A DNA stretch of 50,101 nucleotides from an uncultured bacterium (GTDB lineage: Bacteria > Atribacterota > Atribacteria > Atribacterales > Caldatribacteriaceae): positions 1-50,101 of the forward strand of contig CAKZPS010000025.1 in the NCBI GenBank assembly GCA_937139415.1. Reading direction: 5' to 3'. Position numbers and translations under genes: made by a program. This document shows positions 1 to 9,025 of the stretch, one piece after another (position 1 is the first letter of the stretch; each line of letters starts with the position of its first letter). The notes below the pieces were generated by a model. That model saw nothing but the letters and a program-made list of their open reading frames with translations, did no database searches and was not told where the DNA came from.

Positions 1-81
1 CGTCCCATGGGATGGAGTAAAAAAGGAGCCGATCGGATGAGTTATCTCCGGGCCATGAAGTTCAATGGGCAGTCAATATGA
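1..81 (+). CDS. C-terminal fragment of ISLre2/UPF0236-like transposase (partial)
   Basis: The frame is open from the window edge to a TGA at 79-81 and encodes 26 residues. It has the GWSKKGADRM and LRAMKFNG segments that resemble the end of ISLre2 (UPF0236) family transposases, which finish with a Trp-Ser...Gly-Ala-Asp/Glu-Arg-Met...Leu-Arg pattern. The rest of the gene lies outside the window. A 6-bp hairpin (ACCCAA/TTGGGT, 101-115) follows, but I cannot identify an element end. The assignment rests on a short tail and could be coincidental. Confidence 0.5.
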   Translation, partial: RPMGWSKKGADRMSYLRAMKFNGQSI

Positions 82-239
82 CCCTTCTTTCTTGAGAGTT
101 ACCCAAAGATTGGGTTCCTGTGGGGTGACACTCCTGAATGGCGAGGAGAGAGGAAACTATGCTCAACAGAATGAGAAAAGAAGGGAATCTTAAGGAATGC
201 TCCTACGGAAAGCTGACATGATCGTAAGAAATTCTGTGT

Positions 240-268
240 TTGACTTTTTTCTCTTCTTCCCGTAAAAT
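240..268 (+). promoter_or_regulatory. Sigma-70-type promoter for the ior operon
   Basis: TTGACT (240-245) is separated by 17 nt from TAAAAT (263-268). Transcription would start near 275, leaving a leader of about 20 nt with an AAGGAGG ribosome site at 285-291. The 82-239 stretch upstream holds no gene I can support. Confidence 0.6.
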
Positions 269-294
269 CGCAAAAAAACACCACAAGGAGGATT

Positions 295-2046
295 GTGGCT
301 TTGGAGATGCACAGAGCAGAAAAAAGAATCATGCTGGGCAATGAGGCCTTCGCCCGCGGTGCCTACGAAGGGGGAGTAGAAGTCGCTGCGGGGTATCCAG
401 GAACCCCAAGCACCGAAATACTCCAATTCTTGAGCCACTATAGAGAGGTGCACTCACGTTGGTCTCCCAATGAAAAGGTAGCCTTTGAGGTAGCGAGTGG
501 AGCCGCCATTGGAGGGAAGAGAGCCTTAGCCACCATGAAACACGTGGGGCTCAACGTGGCGAGCGACGCTCTCATGACTTTGGTGTATACCGGAATCAAC
601 GCGGGATTCGTGTTCATCGTAGCCGATGACCCCAGTATGCACTCCTCCCAAAACGAACAAGACTCCCGGAATTACGCCTTTTTCGCTAAGGTTCCAGCAC
701 TCGAACCAGCCAATAGTGCGGAAGCACTCCTCTTCACTCGTCTCGCTTTCCAGCTCTCTGAAGAGTTCGACCTCCCGGTTATGGTTCGCTCTACCACCCG
801 CGTTTCCCACAGTAGAGGAGTAGTAATTCCTGGGGTGAGAGAAACGCATCCGGTGCGTCCCTATCGGAAAGCAGCAGAAAAATACGTGATGATCCCCGCC
901 TTTGCACGGAAAAGTCGGGTAGTGTTACAGGAGAAACTCAAGATGCTCCAAGAATGGGTAGAAGAGACTCCTCTCAACCGGATAGAAATCCGCGATACCT
1001 CTCTCGGAGTCATTACCGGAGGAGTCCTCTATGACTACTTACGGGAAGTACTTCCTTCCCTCTCTGTCCTCAAGTTGGGAGTAGGATATCCCTTACCTCG
1101 CAAGAAAATCGAGGCTTTTGCTGAGAAGGTGGAAAAACTCGTGGTGCTCGAGGAAATTGACCCCGTTTGGGAACGGGAGATAAAATCGTGGGGTATTCCC
1201 GTGCGAGGAAAAGAAATTTTCCCCGAGATCGGCGAAATTACCCCCGATACCATTGTCGAACGTCTTTCTCCAGAAAAAAAACGAGAATACATCGACCTGA
1301 GCACCTACCTCCCTCCCCGACCGCCAGTGCTCTGTGCCGGGTGCCCCCATCGTGGGATCTTTACCATTTTGCGGGAACTTGAAGCTACGGTGTGTGGGGA
1401 CATCGGTTGTTACACCTTGGGTACTCTCCCACCGCTCTCGGCGATGGACACCTGTCTCTGTATGGGTGCTTCGATTTCTTTAGCCGAAGGGATCAAACTC
1501 GCCCATCAGGAATTGCCGGTAGTGGCGGTCTTGGGAGATTCCACTTTCGTCCACGCCGGTATTCCTCCTCTCATTGATGCGGTGTACAATAAAACTCCTA
1601 TTGTCGTCTTGGTCCTCGATAACGGTACTACCGCGATGACCGGAGGACAAGACCATCCCGGTACGGGGAAAACGCTTCTCGGTGAAGAGACGGTAAGACT
1701 CGATTTTGTGGCTTTGGCACAGGCTATAGGTGTTCCCTTCGTAGCACGCCTCGATGCTTACCATCTCGCCCACATTCGTGAAACTCTCCAAAAAGCACTC
1801 GCCGCACGTATCCCCGCTTTTCTCATCGTCGAAGGCTTGTGCCAACTCAAAAAGAAAGAACGCGCCGTTCCCCTCACCGTGGAAGATCAATGGTGTCTCT
1901 TGTGCGGTCTGTGCAACACCTTAGGATGTCCGGCACTCCTTAAAGAAGAGGAAATGGTCCACATTACTCCTGAGCGTTGCGCCGGATGTGGTGTGTGCGC
2001 GCAAGTCTGTCCCTTTTGTGCCATGAGGGAGGTAGAAGTACGATGA
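295..2046 (+). CDS. iorA: Indolepyruvate ferredoxin oxidoreductase, alpha subunit
   Basis: This cytoplasmic TPP and iron-sulfur enzyme subunit oxidatively decarboxylates aryl-pyruvates (from Trp, Phe, Tyr transamination) to aryl-acetyl-CoA, reducing ferredoxin. The N-terminal pyruvate:ferredoxin oxidoreductase-like domain has GYPGTPSTEI at about 33-42. CAGCPH (347-352), GDIGC (368-372) and GDSTFVH (414-420) mark the TPP-binding half. The C-terminus carries two ferredoxin-like cysteine clusters, beginning at C534 and C562 (CAGCGVCAQVC). The length of 583 residues is normal for IorA. The AAGGAGG at 285-291 is only 3 nt from the GTG at 295, so the TTG at 301 or ATG at 307 may be the true start. 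It overlaps iorB by 4 nt. Confidence 0.96.
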   Translation: MALEMHRAEKRIMLGNEAFARGAYEGGVEVAAGYPGTPSTEILQFLSHYREVHSRWSPNEKVAFEVASGAAIGGKRALATMKHVGLNVASDALMTLVYTGINAGFVFIVADDPSMHSSQNEQDSRNYAFFAKVPALEPANSAEALLFTRLAFQLSEEFDLPVMVRSTTRVSHSRGVVIPGVRETHPVRPYRKAAEKYVMIPAFARKSRVVLQEKLKMLQEWVEETPLNRIEIRDTSLGVITGGVLYDYLREVLPSLSVLKLGVGYPLPRKKIEAFAEKVEKLVVLEEIDPVWEREIKSWGIPVRGKEIFPEIGEITPDTIVERLSPEKKREYIDLSTYLPPRPPVLCAGCPHRGIFTILRELEATVCGDIGCYTLGTLPPLSAMDTCLCMGASISLAEGIKLAHQELPVVAVLGDSTFVHAGIPPLIDAVYNKTPIVVLVLDNGTTAMTGGQDHPGTGKTLLGEETVRLDFVALAQAIGVPFVARLDAYHLAHIRETLQKALAARIPAFLIVEGLCQLKKKERAVPLTVEDQWCLLCGLCNTLGCPALLKEEEMVHITPERCAGCGVCAQVCPFCAMREVEVR

Positions 2047-2606
2047 AAGGAAGCATGGTTCTCTGCGGCGTAGGAGGTATGGGCATCCTTAAGGCCAGCG
2101 AAGTCATCGCCGAGATGCTCATTGCTCAAGGACTTTTTGTCCGTCAATCCGAAGTACACGGAATGGCCCAGCGGGGAGGAACGGTAATCACGCACCTTCG
2201 CTTTGGCGAAGAAGCTTACTCACCTCTCCTCATGCGGGGTGAGGCAGAATACATGATTGCTTTTGAATCGATGGAAGCCCTGCGCTACACGCCGTATTTA
2301 AAACTTGGGGCAACGGTGGTGGTCAATTCTTTTTGTCTCCATCCACCGGGGGTAAATTCCCATCGTTATCCCACGAACATCCCTGAAACCCTGCAACAAG
2401 CGGGGTTCCAAGTGACCGTGATCCCTGCCACCGAAAAGAGTCTCAAACTGGGGGATGTCCGGGTAGCGAATATGGTGCTCTTAGGCGCCTTTAGTCGTAT
2501 CTTCCCCATCGGAAACAAAGAAGATTGGGAAAACGCCATCCACAAAACCTTCTCTGGCGAGGTCCTGGAACTCAATCTCAGCGCTTTCCGAGAGGGACGA
2601 GCATGA
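2043..2606 (+). CDS. iorB: Indolepyruvate ferredoxin oxidoreductase, beta subunit
   Basis: This is the gamma-type small subunit that pairs with IorA. The predicted protein is 187 residues, starting at the ATG that overlaps the iorA stop as ATGA. It shows GVGGMG at 9-14 and SEVHGMAQRGGTV at 36-48, the conserved core of the 2-oxoacid:acceptor oxidoreductase gamma/beta subunit family. An in-frame start upstream at 1977 would extend it into iorA and is not supported. ATGA coupling to both neighbours indicates a single translationally linked operon that ties aromatic 2-oxoacid oxidation to the following transporters. Confidence 0.96.
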   Translation: MKGSMVLCGVGGMGILKASEVIAEMLIAQGLFVRQSEVHGMAQRGGTVITHLRFGEEAYSPLLMRGEAEYMIAFESMEALRYTPYLKLGATVVVNSFCLHPPGVNSHRYPTNIPETLQQAGFQVTVIPATEKSLKLGDVRVANMVLLGAFSRIFPIGNKEDWENAIHKTFSGEVLELNLSAFREGRA

Positions 2607-3787
2607 AGAAGGCGTTGTTTCTCGTCGTTGGTATTGCGTTTCTCCTCTGTTTAGGCACCGTTTATTCCTATAGCGTTTTCCGCGTCCCCTTAGAGAAAAC
2701 TTTGGGAATCAAGGCCACCCAAAGTGGCCTCCCTTATATGTTAGCACTCTTCTTTTATGCTCTTTTCATGCCCCTCACCGGGCGGTACCTCAGACGAATC
2801 GAACCTCGTTTCGTAGCCATGACGGGAGGCACACTCATGGGAATAGGATGGATTCTGGCCAGTTTCTTCCCTTCTTTCCCGCTTGTAGCTTTCTTCTACG
2901 GTGTCTTGGGGGGAATAGGAGTAGGTATCGGATATGGAGTGCCACTCGCCGTTTCGGCAACCTGGTACCCGGAGAATCCCGGTTTTGCCTTAGGAACTAC
3001 AGTAATCGGTTTTGGCCTCTCTCCTCTTGTCACTGCTCCTATACTGCGCCGACTCATTGACCAATTCGGTCCCTTCCTCGCTCTGCGAGTTATGGGAGTG
3101 GTGTTTCTCCTTGTCACCGTAGCTCTATCCCTCTTCCTCCGCTTTCCTCAAGGCGTTACTCCTACTCACCACACCCCTCCTCCTTCGCAAAATTCCCCTA
3201 CCCTCCTCAGGCACAAAAACTTTTGGCTTCTGTGGTTTTCTTTTTTCGTAGGAACTTTCGTGGGACTCACTGCCATCAGTATCACCGCCCCAGTAGCGCA
3301 GGAAATGATAGGCATCTCTTACGCCCGTTCTGCTACTTTTGTGTCCCTCTTTGCCCTCTTTAACGGCTTAGGAAGACCCCTCTTCGGGCACTTGGTAGAC
3401 CGGCGCGGTTTCTCCACCACGGCCATTCTCTCTTTCTCGCTCCTTTTGGGAGCACTCCTCCTCTTCATCATAGGACGAGGGAGTGTCATAAGCTATACCG
3501 TGAGTTTCCTCCTCCTCTGGATGAACTTGGGAGCTTGGCTCGCTATCGCTCCTTCTTCCACGGTGAAGTTCTTCGGTCGGGAAACGTATGCCCAAAACTA
3601 TGGCCTTGTCTTCACTGCCTACGGGGTCTCTGCTCTCAGTGGAACCTTCGTTGCCAGCCTCCTGCGTGATCTCACCGGAAGTTACTTGAGTATCTTCTTT
3701 CTCAGTCTCTTCTTAGTCGCAGGATCCCTGGCCATAGTCTTGCATGCCCGGCGACGATCTACCCTCGAGGGAGGAATGGGCACATGA
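2603..3787 (+). CDS. MFS transporter, OFA (oxalate/formate antiporter-like) family, copy 1
   Basis: This is an inner-membrane carrier of about 394 residues with 12 predicted hydrophobic segments. The start is the ATG overlapping the iorB stop (ATGA). It begins directly with a transmembrane helix containing TVYSYSVFRVPLE, and has a glycine-rich GIGVGIGYGVPLA stretch near the fourth to fifth helices, both typical of the OFA subfamily. Its central loop holds a DRRGF motif (MFS motif-A-like). Known OFA members exchange small mono- or dicarboxylates. The operon position suggests transport of an aryl acid or keto acid, which is inference. Confidence 0.85.
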   Translation: MKKALFLVVGIAFLLCLGTVYSYSVFRVPLEKTLGIKATQSGLPYMLALFFYALFMPLTGRYLRRIEPRFVAMTGGTLMGIGWILASFFPSFPLVAFFYGVLGGIGVGIGYGVPLAVSATWYPENPGFALGTTVIGFGLSPLVTAPILRRLIDQFGPFLALRVMGVVFLLVTVALSLFLRFPQGVTPTHHTPPPSQNSPTLLRHKNFWLLWFSFFVGTFVGLTAISITAPVAQEMIGISYARSATFVSLFALFNGLGRPLFGHLVDRRGFSTTAILSFSLLLGALLLFIIGRGSVISYTVSFLLLWMNLGAWLAIAPSSTVKFFGRETYAQNYGLVFTAYGVSALSGTFVASLLRDLTGSYLSIFFLSLFLVAGSLAIVLHARRRSTLEGGMGT

Positions 3788-4989
3788 GCGAAACCCGTAA
3801 AGCATGGCGGGTGGTCTTTGCTGGCCTGGGGGTCAACCTGGTCTTAGGGTTCTTTTACTCTTGGGGGGTCATCTCTTCCACTCTCATCGACCGACACGGA
3901 TGGAGCGCCACCCAAACCCAAATCCCTTACATGGTAGCCTCCATTCTCTTTGCCCTCTCCATGATTCCAGGGGGACGTATTCAAGATAAAAAAGGACCAC
4001 GTTTTCCTCTCTGGTTAGCTACGTTTTTGGCCGGCGGAGGTTTTTTCCTCGCCTCACGCTTTCTCACCCTGTGGGGACTCATCCTCTTCTTTGGAGTGTG
4101 TTTCGGTCTGGCGATGGGATTTGGTTATGCCGCTCCTACCCCAGCAGCGGTGAAGTGGTTTCATCCTCAACATCGAGGACTGATCTCTGGCATGGTAGTG
4201 AGTGGATATGGTTTGGCACCGGTGTATATTGCCCCCCTCTCTCACTTCCTTCTCGCCCACTATGGGATTGAGGAAACCTTCCTTTTCTTCAGTTTTATCT
4301 TCCTCATCGCTCTCTTCTCGCTCTCCCTCCTCATCGCTACTCCTTCCCCCTCTTTCACTCCGGTGACGCTTCCTTTTGGCAAACGCCTGATTGTCTCCCA
4401 AGCCGACCACGAATACACCCCTCGTGAGGTTCTCCATACCCGTCGTTTTGCCTTTTTGTGGCTACTCTTTTTCTTAGGGACTTTTTCCGGGCTTTTAGTG
4501 ATCGGTCAAATGTCTAAAATCGCCCAAGAAGTAGCTGGCCTTGAAGAGGGATTCCTCCCGGTTATGCTCTACGCCTTAGCAAACTTTTCGGGAAGGATGG
4601 TTTGGGGATTGTACTCCGACCGCTTGGGACGGAGAAAAACCCTTTTTGCAACCTTTGCCGTCCAGAGCGTGGTATTTTTCGCTTTTGAACAACTCACTCA
4701 TCCCATAGCCCTCCTCACTGCCAAAGCAGCCATTGGTTTTACCTTCGGAGGAATGTTAGCACTTTTCCCCGCCATCTGTGCCGATTATTTTGGCCTGAAA
4801 AACCTGGGGGTAAACTATGGATTCCTCTTCACTGCCTGGGGAGTAGGAGGGATTCTGGGTCCCCTCCTTGGAGGCTTGAGCCGGGACCTCACCGGAGGAC
4901 ATACCTTGAGCTTTTTAGTCTCAGGAATAGCAAGCACCTTAGGAGTCATTTTGAGCGTCCTCTTACGAGAGAGAAGGACAAATACCTAA
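3784..4989 (+). CDS. MFS transporter, OFA family, copy 2
   Basis: A 401-residue, 12-helix carrier, paralogous to the preceding gene and coupled to it by an ATGA overlap. It has the OFA signature GMVVSGYGLAPVYIAPL around the fifth helix and a motif-A-like loop SDRLGRRK in the second half. Two OFA carriers in one operon could form a heteromer or split uptake of aromatic substrates from efflux of aryl-acetate products. The sequence does not decide this. A short AGCC-T5-GGCT inverted repeat follows the stop near 4993-5005 but is too weak to call a terminator. Confidence 0.85.
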   Translation: MSETRKAWRVVFAGLGVNLVLGFFYSWGVISSTLIDRHGWSATQTQIPYMVASILFALSMIPGGRIQDKKGPRFPLWLATFLAGGGFFLASRFLTLWGLILFFGVCFGLAMGFGYAAPTPAAVKWFHPQHRGLISGMVVSGYGLAPVYIAPLSHFLLAHYGIEETFLFFSFIFLIALFSLSLLIATPSPSFTPVTLPFGKRLIVSQADHEYTPREVLHTRRFAFLWLLFFLGTFSGLLVIGQMSKIAQEVAGLEEGFLPVMLYALANFSGRMVWGLYSDRLGRRKTLFATFAVQSVVFFAFEQLTHPIALLTAKAAIGFTFGGMLALFPAICADYFGLKNLGVNYGFLFTAWGVGGILGPLLGGLSRDLTGGHTLSFLVSGIASTLGVILSVLLRERRTNT

Positions 4990-5048
4990 GGAGCCTTTTT
5001 GGCTGTCTACTTAGTGCTTAGATTTTGCTTCCCCCTTTCGTTACACCC

Positions 5049-5077
5049 TTGAGGAAATTTCCTCCATAGAGTATCCT
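5049..5077 (+). promoter_or_regulatory. Putative promoter for the nitroreductase gene
   Basis: TTGAGG (5049-5054), 17 nt, then TATCCT (5072-5077). The match is moderate. Transcription would start about 28 nt before the ATG at 5112, with a GAGGTGGAG ribosome site in between. Confidence 0.4.
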
Positions 5078-5111
5078 CGGAGAAAAAAATAGACCCGAGA
5101 GAGGTGGAGTT

Positions 5112-5633
5112 ATGCATCCCCAAGACTTTCTTCAAATCATCAAAAATAGGCGAAGCATTCGTAAGTACGAAGAGCGAGAAATACCACAAGAAATCTTAAT
5201 CGACCTTATCGATTGTGGACGCCTCGCGCCCACAGGCTACAATGCCCAACCGTGGGTCTTTGTGGTGGTCATCGATAAAAACCTCAAGGCCCGAATTGCT
5301 CAACTCGCTACCTACGGAAGATTTATCAAAGAGGCTGGGGCGTGTATTGCCGTTTTCTGCCGAAAAGATGCCGTCACTCCTCTTGAAGATGCCTGTGCTG
5401 CCACCGAAAACATCATCATTGCCGCTTGCGCTTATGGTCTTGGAACTTGCTGGGTGAACTCTTACCGCAAGGCCCATTCTCGGAAAGTGGAGGCTCTTCT
5501 CGGTTGTCCGGAAAACATGGAGCTTATGACCCTTCTTGCGGTGGGACACCCTGCAGAACACCCCAGTCGTTCCAAAAAGGCCTTGAATGAAGTCCTATAC
5601 TGGGAGAGATTTGAGAGAGGACTACCTTCTTGA
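5112..5633 (+). CDS. Nitroreductase-family FMN-dependent oxidoreductase
   Basis: The protein is 173 residues. RRSIRKY at 13-19 and RLAPTGYNAQPW at 37-48 are the FMN-phosphate-binding signatures of the nitroreductase superfamily, and GLGTCWVN near 109-116 closes the cofactor pocket. Members reduce nitroaromatics, quinones or flavins with NAD(P)H, and the physiological substrate here is unknown. The short length, without an inserted lid domain, resembles the minimal NfnB-like anaerobe proteins. A GAGGTGGAG site precedes the ATG. The gene stands alone between the ior operon and the decayed uxaC. Confidence 0.9.
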   Translation: MHPQDFLQIIKNRRSIRKYEEREIPQEILIDLIDCGRLAPTGYNAQPWVFVVVIDKNLKARIAQLATYGRFIKEAGACIAVFCRKDAVTPLEDACAATENIIIAACAYGLGTCWVNSYRKAHSRKVEALLGCPENMELMTLLAVGHPAEHPSRSKKALNEVLYWERFERGLPS

Positions 5634-5810
5634 GGAAAGGAGCTGACATCTGAAAAACCACCTCTTCAAAGCCTTTCCTTGGGGGGAGTCTCACCCATCC
5701 AAAGAGCGCTTATTCACTCTGCGTGGCCCGAACAGGGAGTTGACTTTTTCTCGCTACTGGACAATCATACCTATCGATGAGGTTTCATAACTAAAAAGGA
5801 GGAGAGTTCG

Positions 5811-7275
5811 ATGTTCGTCGAAAGGAGTTTTTTGGGTCTCAACTGGCTCCTCACCACCAAAGAGGCAGCACGGTTATACCACGAGGTCGCCCTGCCCTTG
5901 CGGAAAAAATTGCGGCATCGTTGACGTGCATACCCACTTGAGTCTCAAGCAAAGCTGTGAGAACCAGTCATTCGGTAACATTTGGAAAGTAGAGGTAGTA
6001 GACGAACGATACGGTAACCGTGACCACTATTTACTCCAACTCTCCGCCAAGTTTCCACCCTTTTCCCACGCCTTAGCGTATGATGTTTTCCGTTCTGACC
6101 ATGAAAAGTGGATGGCTTTGAGTCAAGTCTTTCCTCAACTTGAGGGAAATCACGTGCATTAGTGGTTGCACCTCGACCTCCGGAGAGTCTTCGGTATTCA
6201 CGAATTCCTTGGTCCGGAAACGGGAGAAAAAATCTGGGAGCTTACCGAAAGGACTCTGGCAAGAGAGGACATGTTTCCTCAAGCTCTTCTCCGCCGAATG
6301 GGTGGAAGGCTTTTCTTCACAACCGATGACCCTCTCGACGATCTCTCTCACCACAAGGTAGCGCGAGCAACCATCTCCGACATCATTTTTCTCCCTACCT
6401 TTCGCCCTGATGCTTACGTAAACATTTTCGACCCAAGGTGGAAGGAAAACGTAGAACGACTCTGTAGCTTTACTGGAGAAGATGCAACCTTACAGGGTCT
6501 TGTGGAAGCTTTGCGTAAACGACATACCTACTTCGCCACCATGGGAGCTCGAGCAAGTGATCATGGACTCCTCGAACCCTGGGGTCTTGAGGTGAGCCAA
6601 ACCCGGGCTGAGGAAATATTCATGCGAGCATACCAAAGAGGTGAGCGTTTCGCACCCCGTTCTCCAGAGACACGGGATTTCATCTCCTACATGATGCATT
6701 GTTTCTGTGAAATGAATCGAGATCACCACATGGCGACCCAAATTCACTACGGTACTCTTCGGAATGCGAATGACTACCTCTACGAAAACTGGAGGAACGA
6801 CGTGGGAGGAGACACAATCCTTGACGATGTGAAGGTAGTGGAATACTTGAGACCCCTCCTTGTGCGTTTTTTCAGCGGCAAAAGCAAAGAGGAATCACAT
6901 CTTGTGCTCTATGCTATGAACCATTCCTTCATCCATGTTCACATTGCCCTGGAGCGGGTGTTTCCCAGAGTCCACACCGGTTTCCCCTGGTGGTATAATG
7001 ACGCGCCTTACCTCATCGAACAGGCACTCCTCGAAATGGCAAATTCTTCTCTTTTCACCTCCATGAGTGGACCGGTAGCCGATGGAAGAAAAATTCTCTC
7101 CGAGGGGAGTAGGTTCGAGGTGTTTGACCGGATGATCTGTCAAGTGGTAGGGAAACTCCTCTCCGAAGGTCAGATCTCCCCTCAGGGCGCGACAAGAATG
7201 GTAGAGGCCTTAATGTACCATAACGGAGTATATATTTTCGGTCTTGAAAAAATCCTCTCCCAAACGTGTCCCTAA
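5811..7275 (+). pseudogene. uxaC: Glucuronate (uronate) isomerase, disrupted by a frameshift and an in-frame stop
   Basis: UxaC converts D-glucuronate and D-galacturonate to the ketoses fructuronate and tagaturonate. The reading starts at the ATG at 5811, after AAGGAGG at 5796-5802, with the usual LLTTKEAARLYHEVA segment, then runs into TGA at 5922-5924. The conserved metal-binding VDVHTHL is in the +1 frame, so an indel lies between about 5895 and 5922. That frame continues to TAA at 7273-7275 but is cut by TAG at 6160-6162, just before the conserved tryptophan and HLDLRR. Downstream motifs remain: TTDDPLD, SDHGL, HYGTLRN and a WWYND segment. The total span equals about 488 codons, a normal full length. 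A TTGACT at 5740-5745 lies upstream but lacks a convincing -10. Sequencing error is the alternative, but two independent lesions favour decay. Confidence 0.85.
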
Positions 7276-7409
7276 GAGGGATAGAAATTCCCAACCTTCA
7301 AGACCTTGACAAGCTAAGAGTTGGACATCTGCTAAACACGACACCATGCACGCTCCAAAAGTCATACCAAGCATCGATGAGTGTTTCACAATTTCGGGCT
7401 TGTTCGAAT

Positions 7410-7695
7410 TCAGCTTCTCAAGTCCTCCCGCATCCTCTCGTACTCCTCTCGCGTTATCTCTCCTCGGGCATACCAGCACTTGAGGACCTCCAAGGGGTCT
7501 TCTTCGCAAGAGAACTTCCCGTAGTACCAATACTTTTTCGTTAGAGAGGGCCAGGAAAAGGACTACAAAAAAGAGAACAGCGAAGACTACCATAAAAACG
7601 CCCCCTCCCCATACCAACCATCCGTGAGGCACAATGTACAGGTGACGACCCCAAAGAGGTGTCCAGACCAGTCCATGCCCAAACATGATTCCCAT
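7410..7695 (-). pseudogene. Small SHOCT-domain membrane protein, frameshifted
   Basis: Read on the minus strand from the ATG at 7695, the frame encodes a Trp/Gly-rich N-terminus and one hydrophobic helix (about residues 33-50, VFMVVFAVLFFVVLFLAL). In the next frame, ending at TGA 7410-7412, is a clear SHOCT motif: DPLEVLKCWYARGEITREEY followed by ERMREDL. Helix plus SHOCT is the normal layout of this family, so one indel near 7540 has split the gene. The intact frame alone would run on into antisense uxaC. On the minus strand a TATAAT (7707-7712) sits 11 nt before the ATG. Function of the family is unknown. Confidence 0.65.
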
Positions 7696-7836
7696 CTTGG
7701 GAAGACATTATATACCCTCTTCTTAGAAAAGTTGTGAAGAGAGTGTGATACTCCTGTGAAGAAAAAGTAAAATGGTACTCAGCAAACTATTCCTTGCCAA
7801 TAACAATCATCCACGGACCGAAAAGCGAATTCTTCT

Positions 7837-8997
7837 CTATGCAATTCTCTTGCAGGAGTTCCGCTCCACAAAGAGCACGGGGAAAATCGCCTGAACCGGC
7901 ACAAAGTACGGTTCCCGTATCCGGTGGAGAACTCGCTGGATAGCAAACCTCCCCATTTCCCGCTTGTAAACCCGTACCGTGGTAAGAGCAGCAAAGGCGT
8001 TTGAGGAAATGGAGGCATCATCAAAACCGACCACGCTCAAATCTTCTGGAATCCGGAGACCATGGTCCTTTGCTGCCTTCATGGCACCGATAGCCATTTC
8101 ATCATTCGCGGCAAAGATAGCTGTCACGTTCCTGCCTCGCTTCAGAAGTCCTTCCATAGCAGCGTATCCACTCTCCATGCTCCAGTCTCCATACTCCACA
8201 AGTTTTTCATCATAGGCGATTCCAGCACTCCGGAGGGCGGCTCGATAGCCTTGGAAGCGTTCCCGAGCTGAGCGGTTATGTTGCGTGGGGTGATTAATGA
8301 AGCCTATCGCTCTGTGACCAAGCCTCGTAAGGTAACTTACCGCCTGATATGCCCCATGGAAATTGTCAATGAGAAGAACATCTGCTTTGAGGGAAGGGAG
8401 AGAAACAGAGGAATTCACAAGAACTACCGGTATCGGTGATGTTTCAAGAAGCTCAGCAAAGGAGGAAGAAGCAAGCTCGCATACAATGAGTCCATCGACC
8501 CTCTTCAAAAAATCTTTAAATTTGGCCTTCTCAGTCGAAGTATCTTGGTACACTGCAAAAAAGAGCAAGTGTACATCATTTTTCTGGAGTTCCTGATTGG
8601 CTCCTTCAAAAACTTCTGAGTAGAAGGGCATCCAGGAAACTCTGCCGTTTTCGGCCACATGAGTCCGGATATCGGAACGGGCTCTATCGAGCGAGGATAA
8701 AAAAACCACAAAACCAATGTTTCCGGTACGAGCCGCAGAAGCTCCAGGCGTATCACGTTTCTCAGCTACAAAAGTTCCCTTCCCAGGAACCCGGACGAGA
8801 ATTCCCTCTTGAATCAGAGAAAAAATGGCTTTTCTAACGCTACTCCGGCTGGCCTGGCACCTCATGGTGAGTTCCCGCTCTGAAGGAATTTTCTCTCCTG
8901 GTTGTATACCTTGAGTTTCGATCATGGATCTGATTGTTTTTCGTAACACTACATGCAGCGGTTGCGCTTCTCTTCTTCGACCCACGCCCCTGACCAC
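7837..8997 (-). CDS. GntR-type DNA-binding / LacI-type sugar-binding transcriptional regulator (AraR-like)
   Basis: The protein is 386 residues. A winged-helix GntR domain at about 12-80 (PSERELTMRCQASRSSVRKA, then GKGTFVAE) is fused to a LacI/periplasmic-binding-like effector domain at about 95-380, containing GFINHP, YAAMEGLLKRG, AIFAANDEMAIGAMKAA and VVGFDD. This is the AraR architecture of Firmicutes, a repressor released by L-arabinose. It starts at a GTG with GGAG at 9007-9010. Its own promoter suggests transcription independent of the arabinoside operon just upstream. It probably controls the operator pair ahead of the binding-protein gene, though its true ligand is inferred only from context. 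Confidence 0.85.
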   Translation of the reverse strand: MVRGVGRRREAQPLHVVLRKTIRSMIETQGIQPGEKIPSERELTMRCQASRSSVRKAIFSLIQEGILVRVPGKGTFVAEKRDTPGASAARTGNIGFVVFLSSLDRARSDIRTHVAENGRVSWMPFYSEVFEGANQELQKNDVHLLFFAVYQDTSTEKAKFKDFLKRVDGLIVCELASSSFAELLETSPIPVVLVNSSVSLPSLKADVLLIDNFHGAYQAVSYLTRLGHRAIGFINHPTQHNRSARERFQGYRAALRSAGIAYDEKLVEYGDWSMESGYAAMEGLLKRGRNVTAIFAANDEMAIGAMKAAKDHGLRIPEDLSVVGFDDASISSNAFAALTTVRVYKREMGRFAIQRVLHRIREPYFVPVQAIFPVLFVERNSCKRIA

Positions 8998-9025
8998 TCC
9001 TATCTACTCCAACGCTTTCCCTTAC

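Noticed and set aside
6160-6162. Recoding of the in-frame TAG in uxaC (for example as pyrrolysine or by suppression)
   Set aside because: The same gene also has a frameshift, and TAG is used as a genuine stop for the intact regulator ending at 7837-7839, so recoding is unlikely.
7210-7409. Continuation of the minus-strand frame from 7695 down to 7210 as one 161-residue protein
   Set aside because: Beyond about 7540 it leaves the SHOCT-coding frame and runs antisense to uxaC; the shifted frame contains the real domain.
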